DNA of 64,000 nt from Idiomarina sp. (GTDB lineage Bacteria > Pseudomonadota > Gammaproteobacteria > Enterobacterales > Alteromonadaceae). The translations under genes were made by a program, and so were the position numbers. This document shows, piece by piece, positions 1 to 13,136 of the stretch. The notes below the pieces were generated by a model that saw only the letters and a list, made by a program, of their open reading frames with translations, was not told the DNA's origin and did not search any database. How positions within the stretch are numbered: the first letter of the stretch is position 1; every line of letters begins with the position of its first letter. The stretch covers positions 1-64,000 of the forward strand of contig JAFIFH010000029.1 of the NCBI GenBank assembly GCA_020832105.1. Direction: 5' to 3'.

Positions 1-292
1 CACCACATGCACGGATAGCACCCCAGGCCATCTGCTCTGCAACACCCGCTGACACGGCGCCCTGTTGTTCAAGCACGGTATCGTCGACACCAAGTAGCTT
101 GATCTTCATGGCATTGCTGTAGCTTACAATGCCACCATTAAACCATACAGAGCTCCCGGCGAGATCTGTACAATAGGTCGCGATCATCCCACCGGTACAG
201 GACTCCGCAGTTGCCAGCGTTTGCTTGCGACTGGTTAATCTCTCGGCTAAACCAGATGTTAACTCAGCTATTGCTTGGGCTGAACTCGTCAT
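1..292 (-). CDS. pncC: Nicotinamide-nucleotide amidase PncC (CinA C-terminal domain family), 5' part only
   Basis: The first 97 codons of a gene that runs off the left edge. The protein begins MTSSAQAIAELTSGLAERL and carries the family signature ATAESCTGGM at about residues 27-36, followed by WFNGGIVSYSN and the GAVS motif. Members of this family deamidate nicotinamide mononucleotide to nicotinate mononucleotide in pyridine nucleotide salvage. The short N-terminus shows it is the stand-alone YgaD/PncC form without the N-terminal CinA domain. The gene is divergent from mutS; in many gammaproteobacteria pncC is followed by recA, which may lie just outside the window. Family assignment is firm; the 3' part cannot be judged. 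Confidence 0.9.
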   Translation of the reverse strand, partial: MTSSAQAIAELTSGLAERLTSRKQTLATAESCTGGMIATYCTDLAGSSVWFNGGIVSYSNAMKIKLLGVDDTVLEQQGAVSAGVAEQMAWGAIRACG

Positions 293-377
293 TATGCAAA
301 AATCTCCAACAAACCTGATCATCCCTCTTGGCATTTTCATGCGAACACGGGATCATGGGTAGTGTAAAATAGAATAC

Positions 378-411
378 GTCCAGCACCCTCGTTGACACCC
401 TATCGCTGGAC
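378..411. repeat. Inverted repeat between pncC and mutS
   Basis: GTCCAGC at 378-384 is the exact reverse complement of GCTGGAC at 405-411, with 20 bases between. The interval holds a perfect TTGACA (392-397). No -10 box stands at 16-18 bases from it (TATAAG at 420-425 is 22 away), so I annotate only the repeat and not a promoter. It could be an operator or a leader hairpin for mutS. Confidence 0.4.
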
Positions 412-455
412 ATCAACTTTATAAGTATCGATCACAGGATAACAAGATAATCGTT

Positions 456-3029
456 ATGGTTGCGAGTACCCATACCCCAATGATGCAGCAATATTTACGC
501 ATTAAAGCAGATCACCCCGAAACCTTACTGTTTTATCGTATGGGAGATTTCTACGAGTTATTTTTTAACGATGCGAAAAAAGCAGCACAGTTACTCGACA
601 TCTCGCTGACCAAACGGGGTCAGTCTGCGGGTGAACCGATTCCAATGGCCGGGGTGCCCTATCACGCTGCTGAGAACTACCTTGGCAGGCTGCTTCGAAT
701 GGGTGAGTCGGTCGCTATCTGTGAACAAATAGGCGACCCAGCGACCAGTAAAGGCCCGGTCGAAAGGAAAGTCGTGCGCGTGCTGACCCCGGGCACGCTC
801 AGTGATGAAGCCTTGCTCGATACCCATAGTGAAAACCTGTTAGTCGCAGTCAGTTGCCCTCATCAGCATTACGGCATCGCGGCGCTGGATTTGTCCAGCG
901 GACGTTTTAGCGTGTCGGAACATGAAACTGTGGAACAAGCTTATGCTGAGCTCGAACGATTGCAACCTGCGGAATTACTTGTCCCTGAACAGGCTTCTTT
1001 CGGTGCCTTACTACAGCGCGGTGGCCTGATAAAAACCCCGGTACGCCGTCGCCCGGAGTGGGAATTTGACAGCACCACCGCTGCACAACTACTGACCCGC
1101 CAGTTTGCCACCAAAGACCTAACCGGCTTTGGCTTAAGCAACGCGAATGCAGCCATTGCTGCCGCTGGTGCGGTGATTCATTATGTTAAAGCGACCCAGC
1201 AATCAAGCTTGCCGCACATTCAGTCGATTCAGTTTGAGCATCGCGATGATGCTATCGTGATGGATGCAGCCACACGTAAGAACCTTGAGCTAACCCAGAA
1301 TCTCGCTGGCGGGGTCGAACATACCCTCGCTGCGGTTGTCGATAAAACCGTGACTGCCATGGGCAGTCGGCTGCTTAAGCGTTGGTTACACCAGCCCTTG
1401 CGTAGCCATAGCATGATCAACCAGCGTCTTGATGCAGTCAATTGGCTGCGCGCTGAAAACCAGGCAGAGAGTGTGCAGGAGGCCCTTAAGGCCGTGGGTG
1501 ATATGCAGCGCATCCTCGCCAGAATTGCACTGCAAAGCGCTCGCCCTCGTGATCTCACTCGCTTACGCCAGGCTTTACAACAAGTACCCGGGATTAAATC
1601 GGTACTGGCGCCTTCCTGTATGCATTTTTTACGCAACGACCTTGCGGACTTCAATCAGGTAGTCGACTTACTACAACGTGCAGTGATCGAAAACCCGCCA
1701 GTCGTGATCCGAGACGGTGGAGTCCTCGCCGCAGGCTACCATAGCGAACTTGATGAACTGCGTGAACTAAGCCAGGGCGCCACCGACCAGCTCGAGGCGC
1801 TTGCCGAGCGCGAACGAAAACGCAGTGGCATCGCCAACCTGAAAGTAGGTTATAACCGGGTCCATGGATTTTATATCGAAACCTCACGCCAGGCTGATGT
1901 GCCAGCGGACTATCAGCGTCGGCAAACCCTGAAAAATGCAGAGCGTTACATTATTCCCGAGCTCAAATCGTTCGAAGACAAGGTATTGCGCAGCCAAAGC
2001 CAGGCCCTGGCATTAGAAAAAAAACTGTACCATGAATTATTAGCACAGCTGTTGCCCGAGGTAGCTGACCTGCAGCGCTGCGCCGATGCCCTCGCCCAGC
2101 TGGACGTCTTATCGGGTTTTGCCTTGCACAGCGAAGCCGAGCAATATTGCCGGCCGCAACTAGACGATGGTGTTGGCATTGATATCACTGATGGGCGTCA
2201 CCCGGTGGTCGAGTATTATGCAGACACCCCCTTTATTGCTAACGATCTTCATATCGGTGACTCACGTCGACTGAATATTATTACCGGCCCGAATATGGGC
2301 GGTAAATCAACCTTTATGCGCCAGGCTGCGTTGATCACACTGCTTGCTCATGTCGGCTGCTTTGTACCTGCGACCCAAGCCAGAATTGGCCGTATTGAGC
2401 GGATTTTTACGCGCATTGGTGCGTCGGATGAACTGGCTTCAGGTCGCTCTACATTTATGGTTGAGATGACCGAAACCGCCAATATTCTCAACAATGCCAA
2501 CCCATATAGCCTGGTGCTGATGGACGAAATTGGCCGTGGCACCTCGACCTATGATGGGCTGTCGCTAGCCTGGGCCTGTGCCCAGTCATTAGCACTGGAT
2601 TGCAAAAGCCTGACTTTATTCGCGACCCATTACTTTGAGATTACTGATCTGGCCGAGCGCTTACCAGCTACCGTCAACTTGCATGTAGACGCTACCGAGC
2701 ACGACGATACCGTGGCTTTTTTGCACCACGTTAAGCCTGGCGCCGCCAATCGAAGTTTTGGTTTACAGGTCGCCAGGCTAGCGGGGGTCCCAGCGGCGGT
2801 GATCGCGAAAGCGAAAGCGAAGCTAACTGAGCTTGAGTCCAGTGCACCTGCTGCTCAAGCAGATTTGTTCGCACACCAAGACACGGCTGCGCCAATGAGC
2901 AACGAACCAGACCCACGCGCCCAGCAAGCGCTTAACTTGCTTGATGCCTTACAAGCACTTGATACTGATGATTGCACTGCGCGACAGGCACTCGACCTGT
3001 TGTATCAGTGGAAAGCTCTTTACAACTAG
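456..3029 (+). CDS. mutS: DNA mismatch repair ATPase MutS
   Basis: Mismatch recognition protein of methyl-directed repair, acting as a dimer on DNA and recruiting MutL. At 857 residues it is full length (E. coli 853). The mismatch-reading Phe-X-Glu motif is F32-Y33-E34 within MGDFYELFF. Walker A (GPNMGGKST) starts at residue 611, followed by the MutS signature around [18 protein letters not shown] and the FATHYFE motif. The ATG at 456 keeps the HTPMMQQYL start region seen in relatives; an AGGAT about 15 bases upstream is a weak ribosome site. It is the only plus-strand gene in the first 25 kb and faces rpoS across a shared terminator. Confidence 0.97.
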   Translation: MVASTHTPMMQQYLRIKADHPETLLFYRMGDFYELFFNDAKKAAQLLDISLTKRGQSAGEPIPMAGVPYHAAENYLGRLLRMGESVAICEQIGDPATSKGPVERKVVRVLTPGTLSDEALLDTHSENLLVAVSCPHQHYGIAALDLSSGRFSVSEHETVEQAYAELERLQPAELLVPEQASFGALLQRGGLIKTPVRRRPEWEFDSTTAAQLLTRQFATKDLTGFGLSNANAAIAAAGAVIHYVKATQQSSLPHIQSIQFEHRDDAIVMDAATRKNLELTQNLAGGVEHTLAAVVDKTVTAMGSRLLKRWLHQPLRSHSMINQRLDAVNWLRAENQAESVQEALKAVGDMQRILARIALQSARPRDLTRLRQALQQVPGIKSVLAPSCMHFLRNDLADFNQVVDLLQRAVIENPPVVIRDGGVLAAGYHSELDELRELSQGATDQLEALAERERKRSGIANLKVGYNRVHGFYIETSRQADVPADYQRRQTLKNAERYIIPELKSFEDKVLRSQSQALALEKKLYHELLAQLLPEVADLQRCADALAQLDVLSGFALHSEAEQYCRPQLDDGVGIDITDGRHPVVEYYADTPFIANDLHIGDSRRLNIITGPNMGGKSTFMRQAALITLLAHVGCFVPATQARIGRIERIFTRIGASDELASGRSTFMVEMTETANILNNANPYSLVLMDEIGRGTSTYDGLSLAWACAQSLALDCKSLTLFATHYFEITDLAERLPATVNLHVDATEHDDTVAFLHHVKPGAANRSFGLQVARLAGVPAAVIAKAKAKLTELESSAPAAQADLFAHQDTAAPMSNEPDPRAQQALNLLDALQALDTDDCTARQALDLLYQWKALYN

Positions 3030-3041
3030 TCTGCTATGCAT

Positions 3042-3080
3042 AAAAAAACCGACTCTACGTCACTGTAGGGTCGGTTTTTT
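3042..3080. terminator. Bidirectional Rho-independent terminator between mutS and rpoS
   Basis: An 11-bp stem (3048-3058 with 3065-3075, one G-U pair) closes a 6-base loop and is flanked by an A-run on the left and a T-run on the right, so it can stop transcription from mutS on the plus strand and from rpoS on the minus strand. Confidence 0.9.
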
Positions 3081-3099
3081 CGTGTCTCATTGTCACCAA

Positions 3100-4107
3100 T
3101 TAAAAGTTCGACGACTCAAATACAGATTCAAGAGTAAGCCCTTGCTGGCGTAGCGTTTCACGCAGTTTGCGTAATGCTTCCACCTGAATTTGACGCACGC
3201 GCTCTCGCGTCAGACCGATTTCACGACCCACATCTTCCAGTGTCGACGGCTCATAACCAAGTAAGCCGAAACGACGTGCCAAAACTTCACGCTGCTTAGC
3301 GTTCAAAGTTTCTAGCCAGTGCAAAATATTGCCGCGCATATCTTCGTCTTGGATCTCAACTTCCGGACCACTGTTCTTTTCATCGGCGATGATGTCCAGC
3401 AGGCCTTTGTCTGAGTCACCACCAATTGGTGTGTCAACTGAAGAGATACGCTCATTCAGGCGTAGCATTTTCGTCACATCTTCAACTGGCTTGTCCAGAC
3501 TATGGGCGATGTCTTCTGCGGTAGGTTCATGATCCAGCTTATGCGCTAGTTCACGGGCTGCGCGCAAATACACATTCAGCTCTTTAACCACATGGATGGG
3601 CAGGCGAATCGTACGAGTCTGGTTCATAATCGCACGTTCAATAGTTTGGCGGATCCACCAGGTAGCATAGGTTGAAAAACGAAAACCACGTTCTGGGTCA
3701 AATTTTTCAACTGCGCGGATCAAACCGAGATTGCCTTCCTCAATCAAATCAAGCAATGCTAAACCACGGTTATTGTAACGACGGGCGATTTTCACGACTA
3801 AACGCAGATTGCTCTCAATCATGCGTTTACGAGCAGCTTCGTCTCCGCGAAGCGCCTTACGCGCAAAATAGACTTCCTCTTCCGCACTTAGTAGCGGTGA
3901 AAAGCCAATTTCGCTTAAATACATTTGAGTCGCATCCAGCTTCCGATGCGGCTTGATATTCGAAGCAAGAGCCTCTTCGAGCTCTACTTCTTCCTGCGCC
4001 TGGTCTTGATCTGCGCTCATATTGATTTCACGAACTGAATCATCCGCTTGTTCAGCGTCTTCTACGGTTGCTACGTCATCAACTATTTCTTTTTTGCCTT
4101 CACGCAT
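3100..4107 (-). CDS. rpoS: RNA polymerase sigma factor RpoS (sigma-38)
   Basis: Stationary-phase and general-stress sigma factor. Region 2 is visible as [34 protein letters not shown] and the -10-recognition stretch [11 protein letters not shown]; region 4 carries the helix-turn-helix [18 protein letters not shown] near the C-terminus. An ATG at 4113 is also in frame, but the GGAG at 4115-4118 sits 7 bases from the ATG at 4107 and only 1 base from the first, so 4107 is the better start (335 residues). It follows nlpD by 34 bases; in enterobacteria the main rpoS promoter lies inside nlpD, which would fit this layout. The N-terminus is rich in acidic residues, as in other RpoS proteins. Confidence 0.96.
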   Translation of the reverse strand: MREGKKEIVDDVATVEDAEQADDSVREINMSADQDQAQEEVELEEALASNIKPHRKLDATQMYLSEIGFSPLLSAEEEVYFARKALRGDEAARKRMIESNLRLVVKIARRYNNRGLALLDLIEEGNLGLIRAVEKFDPERGFRFSTYATWWIRQTIERAIMNQTRTIRLPIHVVKELNVYLRAARELAHKLDHEPTAEDIAHSLDKPVEDVTKMLRLNERISSVDTPIGGDSDKGLLDIIADEKNSGPEVEIQDEDMRGNILHWLETLNAKQREVLARRFGLLGYEPSTLEDVGREIGLTRERVRQIQVEALRKLRETLRQQGLTLESVFESSNF

Positions 4108-4141
4108 TACCATTCTCCTTTTGTGAGACCGGATGACTGCG

Positions 4142-5119
4142 CTAGCGAGACCTCGGCAAGTACTGCTCTGGATTTACCGAACTGCCTTGATAGCGTAACT
4201 CAAATCGTAAACGAACATCGTCTGCGTCTGAATCACCCATTGTGGCTATTTGTTGGCCTGCTGCGACCCATTCCTGTTCCTGCACCATTAACGTTTCGTT
4301 ATGGGCGTAGGCAGTTATAAAATCATCATTATGTTTCAAAATGATTAACCTACCGAAACCTCTGAGTGCGCTACCAACATATACCACTTTGCCTGCTGCC
4401 GCTGCTGTCACCGGGTCGCCTTTTACTCCTGAGAAAATTATCCCGCTGGCGCCGGGTCTGTCGTCGGAGAACCTCCGGGCTATACGCCCTTGTGAGGGCC
4501 ACTGCCACTCGATAGGTCCTCCATGAGAGCTGGCATTGCTAACAGACTGCGTGCGCGCCGCTCCCGTCTGGGGAGGGGTCGCTGCGCGCTGCTGCGCCGG
4601 TCGAACAGAACTTTGTTGCTGACTACTTTTTTGTTCCGTTCGATTTTTACCATACTCTTGTTCTACTTTACCTTCAACAGTTCGACTTAGATCAATTTGG
4701 TGGGTATCTTTACGTTCCTTAACACTTTTTTGGTTATTAATTGTACGACCTTGCGCAGCATTAACATTTGCTACTGGTTGTGAAGGCGCTTGCGCAACCA
4801 ATCGTAGTACCTGCCCAGGTTGAATCTGATATGGTTCTTGAAGATTATTAAGATGAGCGATATCGCGTAAATCCATTTCAGCACGAAATGCTATGGAGTA
4901 CAGGGTATCCCCGCGTTGTACCTGGTAGCTTTGGTCACTGAGTGAACCACGGCTAAAATCGTGCACCGTACGCCCGGTGTAAACCGCTTCAACCGGCGCA
5001 GGTTCGCTTCGCTGCGCGCACCCTGCAAGGATTGACGTCAGCACAAGGGAGATTGCGACCCACCGGCATTGAGCGTGCAAGCCTGATAGCCCCCGTTTAT
5101 TCGCTAAAATCGCTGTCAT
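4142..5119 (-). CDS. nlpD: Murein hydrolase activator lipoprotein NlpD
   Basis: Lipoprotein with an N-terminal signal ending in the lipobox LAGC, one LysM peptidoglycan-binding domain ([15 protein letters not shown] through IQPGQVLRL), a Gln/Ser/Thr-rich linker and a C-terminal LytM (M23) domain. The LytM metal ligands are lost: the usual HxxxD region reads GASGIIFSG and the usual HxH reads RLRFE. That matches NlpD, a non-catalytic activator of the amidase AmiC in daughter-cell separation. Start chosen at the ATG at 5119, preceded by AAGGA at 5 bases; a TTG at 5140 would lengthen it without a ribosome site. Lies between pcm and rpoS as in many gammaproteobacteria. Confidence 0.93.
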   Translation of the reverse strand: MTAILANKRGLSGLHAQCRWVAISLVLTSILAGCAQRSEPAPVEAVYTGRTVHDFSRGSLSDQSYQVQRGDTLYSIAFRAEMDLRDIAHLNNLQEPYQIQPGQVLRLVAQAPSQPVANVNAAQGRTINNQKSVKERKDTHQIDLSRTVEGKVEQEYGKNRTEQKSSQQQSSVRPAQQRAATPPQTGAARTQSVSNASSHGGPIEWQWPSQGRIARRFSDDRPGASGIIFSGVKGDPVTAAAAGKVVYVGSALRGFGRLIILKHNDDFITAYAHNETLMVQEQEWVAAGQQIATMGDSDADDVRLRFELRYQGSSVNPEQYLPRSR

Positions 5120-5168
5120 CCAAATCCTTGTTGCAAGCAACGGCAGTCATTGTCGAAAGATCACAGAA

Positions 5169-5810
5169 TTATTCTGGATCACCTTCTACTAAGGGAACAA
5201 ATCGAACGTCTTCCAAATCCCGATAAGTAAAATCATCGCCCTCCCGCTTAATCACGAGCAGCCGTTGACGTGTCTCACCAAGTGGCATCACCATCACTCC
5301 GCCCTCACTAGACAGTTGGTTAAGCAGCGCCTCGGGGACTCGTGCAGCAGCGGCTGTGACGATAATGCCATCAAAAGGCGCTTTAGACTGCCAACCCTGC
5401 CAGCCATCGCCAACCTTGGTCCGTACATTATGCAGATCAAGCTTCTTCAAACACCGTTTGGCCTGATACTGCAATGCTGAAATGCGCTCAACACTAAACA
5501 CTTCATCCACCAGCGAGGCCAGGATGGCAGTCTGGTAACCTGAGCCGGTGCCGATCTCTAGTACTTTGCGCGGATTCTGCGCAAGCAACAGGCTTGTCAT
5601 CAACGCCACGATATAGGGCTGCGAAATTGTCTGACCGTTACCGATTGGCAAAGCCGTATTTTCATAAGCTTTATGCGCCAATGATTCAGGCATGAACTGA
5701 TGACGCGGGGTCTGTTCAATCACCCGCAGTACTTTTTCATCCTGAATGCCTGCCGCCCTAAGTTGCTCGCATAACTTGCGCGCCATGCCTTGAAAGTTTG
5801 CCACTATCAT
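5169..5810 (-). CDS. pcm: Protein-L-isoaspartate O-methyltransferase
   Basis: SAM-dependent repair methyltransferase acting on isoaspartyl residues of aged proteins. 213 residues, the normal length. SAM motif I is [13 protein letters not shown]; the family's GNGQTISQP substrate-loop motif and the C-terminal RFVPL stretch are present. Its ATG overlaps the surE stop codon by 4 bases (ATGA), so the two are translationally coupled. The surE-pcm-nlpD-rpoS order is the classical stationary-phase survival cluster. Confidence 0.96.
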   Translation of the reverse strand: MIVANFQGMARKLCEQLRAAGIQDEKVLRVIEQTPRHQFMPESLAHKAYENTALPIGNGQTISQPYIVALMTSLLLAQNPRKVLEIGTGSGYQTAILASLVDEVFSVERISALQYQAKRCLKKLDLHNVRTKVGDGWQGWQSKAPFDGIIVTAAAARVPEALLNQLSSEGGVMVMPLGETRQRLLVIKREGDDFTYRDLEDVRFVPLVEGDPE

Positions 5811-6562
5811 AAATCCTGTATTAACCAGTCCCGGACGTTATCCTGTTGCGCGCGCTCTGCGGTCATATCGACACTTAGCGGGGTAATTGACACATAGCCT
5901 TCACGGATTGCAGCAAAGTCTGTGTCAGGCCCATCGTCCTGATGTTTACCAACCGGACCGTACCAGAAAAGCTCACGCCCACGGGGGTCGGTCGCACGAA
6001 CCATGCCTTCCGCGCGATGGCGGCGGCCTAAACGAGTGATTCGCGTGCCTTTGAGCCCCTGATAGCTCATATAAGGCACATTCACGTTAAGCACAAAATC
6101 TGCACTCAATGGCTTTTGCTGTAAACGCAGTACCAGTTCAGCGACCACTTTAGCGGCGGTCTCGTAATATTCGTGGCCACTATCGCCCATCGACACGGCA
6201 ATAGCTGGCAGCCCCATAAAGCGTCCTTCAGTGGCTGCTGCCACTGTGCCCGAATACAGCACGTCGTCGCCCATATTCGGTGCATCGTTGATCCCTGAGA
6301 CGACCAAATCAGGCACTTCAGCAATCGGTGAATTGGTGCCCAGATGGACGCAGTCCGTTGGTGTACCATTGACCGAGAAAAAGCCGTTTTCCAGCTGTTC
6401 AACTCGCAGCGGTTCGTGCAGGGTCAGCGAATTACTCGCACCACTGCAATTGCGCTCAGGCGCAATAACCCGCACTTCCGCAATAGCGCTTAACGCTTTA
6501 TATAGCTCAGCAATGCCAGGGGCTCTGACGCCATCATCGTTGCTTAGTAAAATTTTCATCAT
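5807..6562 (-). CDS. surE: 5'/3'-nucleotidase SurE
   Basis: Metal-dependent nucleoside monophosphate phosphatase of the SurE family, tied to stationary-phase survival. The N-terminal SNDDG metal-binding motif, the [10 protein letters not shown] stretch and the [22 protein letters not shown] active-site region are all intact. 251 residues. Two adjacent ATG codons (6562 and 6559) are possible; the first overlaps the last base of the truD stop codon. Upstream AGGGGA gives a good ribosome site. Confidence 0.96.
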   Translation of the reverse strand: MMKILLSNDDGVRAPGIAELYKALSAIAEVRVIAPERNCSGASNSLTLHEPLRVEQLENGFFSVNGTPTDCVHLGTNSPIAEVPDLVVSGINDAPNMGDDVLYSGTVAAATEGRFMGLPAIAVSMGDSGHEYYETAAKVVAELVLRLQQKPLSADFVLNVNVPYMSYQGLKGTRITRLGRRHRAEGMVRATDPRGRELFWYGPVGKHQDDGPDTDFAAIREGYVSITPLSVDMTAERAQQDNVRDWLIQDL

Positions 6563-7629
6563 TAGCGGTTCCCCTGATTAGGCTCACGAACGCAAACCAA
6601 CTCACGCAGAATACTGGTCGCAAAAGTGCCTGTGGGTAAGCGCATGGAAAGCTCCAGATGATTGCCCAACCATTGCCATGTAAAGGCCTCGGGTAGCAGG
6701 TTGATAGGCCGACGCTCCTGCTTCAAACCAGCACGCTCCAACCCATCCAGAAAATGGCTACATGGCTGCAGCGCCTGGTTTTCAAATTCTGCCGCCTCGG
6801 CTTTACTCAACATCTCTCCACGGCCCCATAACGGCGCGCTAAGGCCTACGTCTCTCGCCGCAATACGCCCCTCGGTTTCTTCGCGCTCGCTGTCATCCTC
6901 GAACACAAAAAAGGAATTAGAACCTTTCAACACTAACACGTCACCGGCCAACAGCTGGCTAAAGTAGTTCTGTGCAATTCGCTGGCTAAGCACCTGATTA
7001 AACGCATAAGAACGGGCACTGGATAGGAGCAGACCACGTAAGGTACGATCCTTGATTCGCCGCCCGACAAACATCGCTTCCGCTTTATTCAGATTCTGCC
7101 CTTCGCGACCAAAACGCTGTTCACCATAATAGTTGGGGACACCTTGCTCAGCAACTGCTTGCAAGCGCTGCTCCAAAGCTTCTGGCTCGCTCACGTCACG
7201 CAATAAAATTTTAAACTGATTCGCCTGATGTGAGCCTCGACGCAATTTGCGACCCACACGTAGATGGCGAAGAACCTTAAACTCGTTATCCTGAAGGCTG
7301 TCCCAATTCACCTCGCGGGTTGCTGGCAACTGGACTGAAAACCACTGCCAGGTGACCGCATGGCGATCTTTAAGTCCGCTGTAGCTCACTTCTTTCGGTG
7401 GCACATCCACATAGCTTGCGATCTTACGGGCAACAAATTCGGTGTTCGCGCCCTGCTTTTCAATATATAGCCAGTGGTGCTGCCCTTTACTGTCTTCATC
7501 TGGGGTGAAGCCGAGAATTTCAGTGACCTGAAAGTCGGCAGGCTCATGCTTAAAAATGGCACTGCTCTGTGGCGCACTACCATGAAGGTAAGCCCAGTCC
7601 AAGTCGTAGTTCGGCTGCTCGTTACTCAT
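6562..7629 (-). CDS. truD: tRNA pseudouridine(13) synthase TruD
   Basis: Converts U13 of tRNA-Glu and related tRNAs to pseudouridine. The catalytic motif [12 protein letters not shown] gives the nucleophile Asp88; the TruD-specific [16 protein letters not shown] motif and the [10 protein letters not shown] strand are also present. 355 residues, typical. Start ATG overlaps the ispDF stop by 4 bases (ATGA), the end meets surE, so this is one operon. Confidence 0.95.
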   Translation of the reverse strand: MSNEQPNYDLDWAYLHGSAPQSSAIFKHEPADFQVTEILGFTPDEDSKGQHHWLYIEKQGANTEFVARKIASYVDVPPKEVSYSGLKDRHAVTWQWFSVQLPATREVNWDSLQDNEFKVLRHLRVGRKLRRGSHQANQFKILLRDVSEPEALEQRLQAVAEQGVPNYYGEQRFGREGQNLNKAEAMFVGRRIKDRTLRGLLLSSARSYAFNQVLSQRIAQNYFSQLLAGDVLVLKGSNSFFVFEDDSEREETEGRIAARDVGLSAPLWGRGEMLSKAEAAEFENQALQPCSHFLDGLERAGLKQERRPINLLPEAFTWQWLGNHLELSMRLPTGTFATSILRELVCVREPNQGNR

Positions 7630-8879
7630 AAATCGGATGACTCCGCGATTGCTGATGGGGTGAATTCAGATTTGGCTAATAGTACAGTCGCCTGACAGGC
7701 AATACCTTCTTTACGCCCGGTGAAGCCAAGCTGCTCGGTGGTGGTCGCCTTGACGCTGATCTGGTCAATCGAAGTCTGCAGCAGCTCACTGATACACTGA
7801 CGAATACGAATATTATGCGGTTTGAGTTTAGGCGTCTCTGCCATCAGCGTTATGTCCGCATTCACCAGACGGTAACCTTGCTCAGTGACCAACTGATAGA
7901 CTTGTTGCAGCAGTTCCTTGCTGTCCGCGCCACGATACGCTTGGTCAGTGTCTGGGAACAGATGGCCAATATCACCAAGCGCCAGCGCGCCTAATAGAGC
8001 ATCACACAGTGCATGAAGCAACACATCACCGTCTGAGTGGGCAATCAGCCCATATTCATGGTCGATAGCGATACCACCTAGGTAGACAGGCCCACTCCCA
8101 CCAAATTTGTGTACATCAAAACCCTGACCAATTCGCAGCATCGCTGGTGATTCCTCGTGCTTAACATGTTGAACCAAATAAGACTGCGCCGTTGCCACAT
8201 CTTCACTATGGGTAATCTTAATATTACTGCCCTTTCCTGCCACTAACTGAGGCTGAACACCTTGCTGCTCCATCGCTGACGACTCATCGGTAATCGAGGT
8301 TACATCGGTGGACAACGCCTCTAACAAGGGCGCCAACATAAACACTTGCGGCGTGAGTGCATGCCACAGGTTTTGGCGATCAATCGTGTCACAAATATTG
8401 CCTGACTCCCCCGCACGTTTCATCGTATCACGCACTGGCGCCGCAAGTAGCGCACCGGATTCTGGTGCCCGGCTGAACTGGTCAAGCAAACGGCGAAGAT
8501 CTGCAGCGTTCAGGCATGGTCGCGCAGCATCATGGACCACCGCAACCAATGAACCCGTGGCTGCACTGGAATGCATCCGCTGGCGCACAAACTGCAGTCC
8601 ATGTTTAACCGACTCTGCACGGTTAGCGCCGCCCACCACGCTAAAAACACGTTGGTCTTGGGCGATTGGCAGCGTGGCAAAAGTTTGGTCGCCTGGGTGC
8701 AGGGCGACGACCACCTGCTGAATTCGAGGGTCCTGAAACAGGCTTTCAATACTGTGTTCAAGCACAGTTTTGCCAACGATAGATAAGTATTGTTTAGGGG
8801 TTTTCAGTCCCATCCGGCTGCCTGTGCCGGCGGCTGGGACAATCGCAACGAATTGATACGGGGTAGAAGATGATGACAT
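7626..8879 (-). CDS. ispDF: Bifunctional IspD-IspF: MEP cytidylyltransferase / MEcPP synthase
   Basis: A single 417-residue reading frame holds two enzymes of the MEP isoprenoid pathway. Residues 1 to about 236 are IspD (nucleotide-binding [31 protein letters not shown]), which attaches CMP to methylerythritol phosphate. Residues 247-405 are IspF (metal ligands in GQGFDVHKF: Asp255, His257; [12 protein letters not shown] with His289; [16 protein letters not shown]), which forms the cyclic diphosphate. The two are separate, usually overlapping genes in enterobacteria. The linker holds Met247 with GAGGA 10 bases upstream (8152-8156), an apparent remnant or still active ribosome site for IspF alone. 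IspE is not in the window. Confidence 0.95.
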   Translation of the reverse strand: MSSSSTPYQFVAIVPAAGTGSRMGLKTPKQYLSIVGKTVLEHSIESLFQDPRIQQVVVALHPGDQTFATLPIAQDQRVFSVVGGANRAESVKHGLQFVRQRMHSSAATGSLVAVVHDAARPCLNAADLRRLLDQFSRAPESGALLAAPVRDTMKRAGESGNICDTIDRQNLWHALTPQVFMLAPLLEALSTDVTSITDESSAMEQQGVQPQLVAGKGSNIKITHSEDVATAQSYLVQHVKHEESPAMLRIGQGFDVHKFGGSGPVYLGGIAIDHEYGLIAHSDGDVLLHALCDALLGALALGDIGHLFPDTDQAYRGADSKELLQQVYQLVTEQGYRLVNADITLMAETPKLKPHNIRIRQCISELLQTSIDQISVKATTTEQLGFTGRKEGIACQATVLLAKSEFTPSAIAESSDL

Positions 8880-8954
8880 AAAGTGTCCGCTTTATTCGAG
8901 CATTAGCCAGGCGCACCCGGCATGTAATGGCTTTGAGATCTGACAGAGCACAGC

Positions 8955-9287
8955 CTAATTTGCTGACGACCGCTGATAATCAACCTGAGTTTGAATGGGT
9001 TCCACCGCCTCAGCGTCAATTCGCACCAGGCGAAAGAAAGTCTCGTCGGCTTTGACCAGACCCAGTTCATTGCGCGCGCGCTCTTCAACCGCCTCCTGGG
9101 CATTGCGCAAATCAACGATATCGGCCTGCAATAACTGATTGCGCTGGGCCAGCTGTTGATTGGTTTGCTCCTGTCGCTCAATGTCCTGCTGCAGACTACG
9201 CAGCTCAGACATACCGTTGTCACCGGTCCATAACCGGTATTGCAACGCTAAGAGCAAACTTAATACGCACAAAGTGAGAAGACGCAT
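8955..9287 (-). CDS. ftsB: Cell division protein FtsB
   Basis: Small bitopic divisome protein that with FtsL and FtsQ links early and late division proteins. The 110-residue product has an N-terminal membrane span (LLTLCVLSLLLALQYRLW), the conserved YRLW/GDNG junction, then a coiled coil (LRSLQQDIERQEQTNQQLAQ) and the conserved ERARNELGLVK motif. It lies 75 bases upstream of ispDF, the standard ftsB-ispD neighbourhood. Confidence 0.93.
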   Translation of the reverse strand: MRLLTLCVLSLLLALQYRLWTGDNGMSELRSLQQDIERQEQTNQQLAQRNQLLQADIVDLRNAQEAVEERARNELGLVKADETFFRLVRIDAEAVEPIQTQVDYQRSSAN

Positions 9288-9398
9288 GACGGTGACCGCT
9301 TGTTGTTATCTATCATTATTATAAGTGATGCTGCGCATCATCAATAGTTTGCTGACCTGACCTGATACCACTTGGTAGGTTTAACCGTGCTAAACACA

Positions 9399-10085
9399 CT
9401 ACTCTGGTAACCGGTTTACCCTGGTAAAACCTGGCCACTGCAGGGTTGTTGCCAGCAGAACTTCACGTAAGCTTAAGGTACGCGGCGCCTTTCGTCCAGC
9501 GGCAGACCACTGGTGACCGCAACAGGCAGCGCTCATGACCCCACGCGACGGTTTCAGTAAGTGTGCGTGCTGCTGCTCTAACGGCTGACCATCCAGACTA
9601 AACCAACCATGGCGGTTAAGATGAACTGCCGGTTGTGCCATCGCCTGCCCCTCTAATTCAGTCCGGTCGATACTGTCCAGGTAAACCCCGTACAACTGGT
9701 CTTGTTCTACCTGTAGCGGCATCACCAGACCCAGCCGGGCATGGCGGCGCAGCCATGTCTCTAATTTGCTGTCAGCGCCAGGCTGGCCTGACTGAGCGGC
9801 CATATGAATACCTGCCGGCGGTTTTGGCGCCTGGCGTGCGTGCCAGCTGGCATTGCGGATATCGAGTTGCAGAGGGTTAGAGCCTGGCGAGGCGTCTCGC
9901 TGCATGCTCAGCAGCGCATGGGCTGCGCGGCGTACATAAAAGGGTAAGCTGGCCAGACGACGCTTCAAAAAGACTGCGTTGTCTGGCCCGTTCCAACTGA
10001 GATCATGTAGCTCGCGTTCATACAAAGCCGCGCACAATTCTGCGAACTGATCATGGCTGTGTAGAAAGTCGCTCTGATCCATCAT
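9399..10085 (-). CDS. Unrecognised 228-residue protein between eno and ftsB
   Basis: I do not recognise a family. The frame is open for 228 codons, starts 13 bases after the eno stop and runs the same way, so it is probably read from the eno transcript. The N-terminal half looks alpha-helical (FAELCAALYERELHDLSW, FYVRRAAHALLSMQ); there is no signal peptide or membrane span. A Cys-Cys-Gly-His cluster (AACCGHQW) near residue 188 could be a metal site or chance. The ribosome site is weak. Inserted between two genes that are usually neighbours in gammaproteobacteria (eno, ftsB). Confidence 0.7.
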   Translation of the reverse strand: MMDQSDFLHSHDQFAELCAALYERELHDLSWNGPDNAVFLKRRLASLPFYVRRAAHALLSMQRDASPGSNPLQLDIRNASWHARQAPKPPAGIHMAAQSGQPGADSKLETWLRRHARLGLVMPLQVEQDQLYGVYLDSIDRTELEGQAMAQPAVHLNRHGWFSLDGQPLEQQHAHLLKPSRGVMSAACCGHQWSAAGRKAPRTLSLREVLLATTLQWPGFTRVNRLPE

Positions 10086-10098
10086 TGGCTAGAACATC

Positions 10099-13070
<2,972 letters not shown>

Positions 13071-13107
13071 TCAGGGAATTTAGGAAAAGTACTTAAGACG
13101 GGAAAAT

Positions 13108-13136
13108 AGTATACGCGCAAACGGCCATGGCAACAA
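13108..13136 (-). promoter_or_regulatory. Predicted sigma-70 promoter for pyrG-eno
   Basis: On the minus strand TTGTTG (13136-13131) and TATACT (13113-13108) are 17 bases apart, the -10 matching consensus in five of six positions and the -35 in three. It lies directly after the mazG stop and about 50 bases before pyrG. Confidence 0.45.

Noticed and set aside
392-425. Sigma-70 promoter for mutS from TTGACA and TATAAG
   Set aside because: The spacer would be 22 bases, outside the working range.
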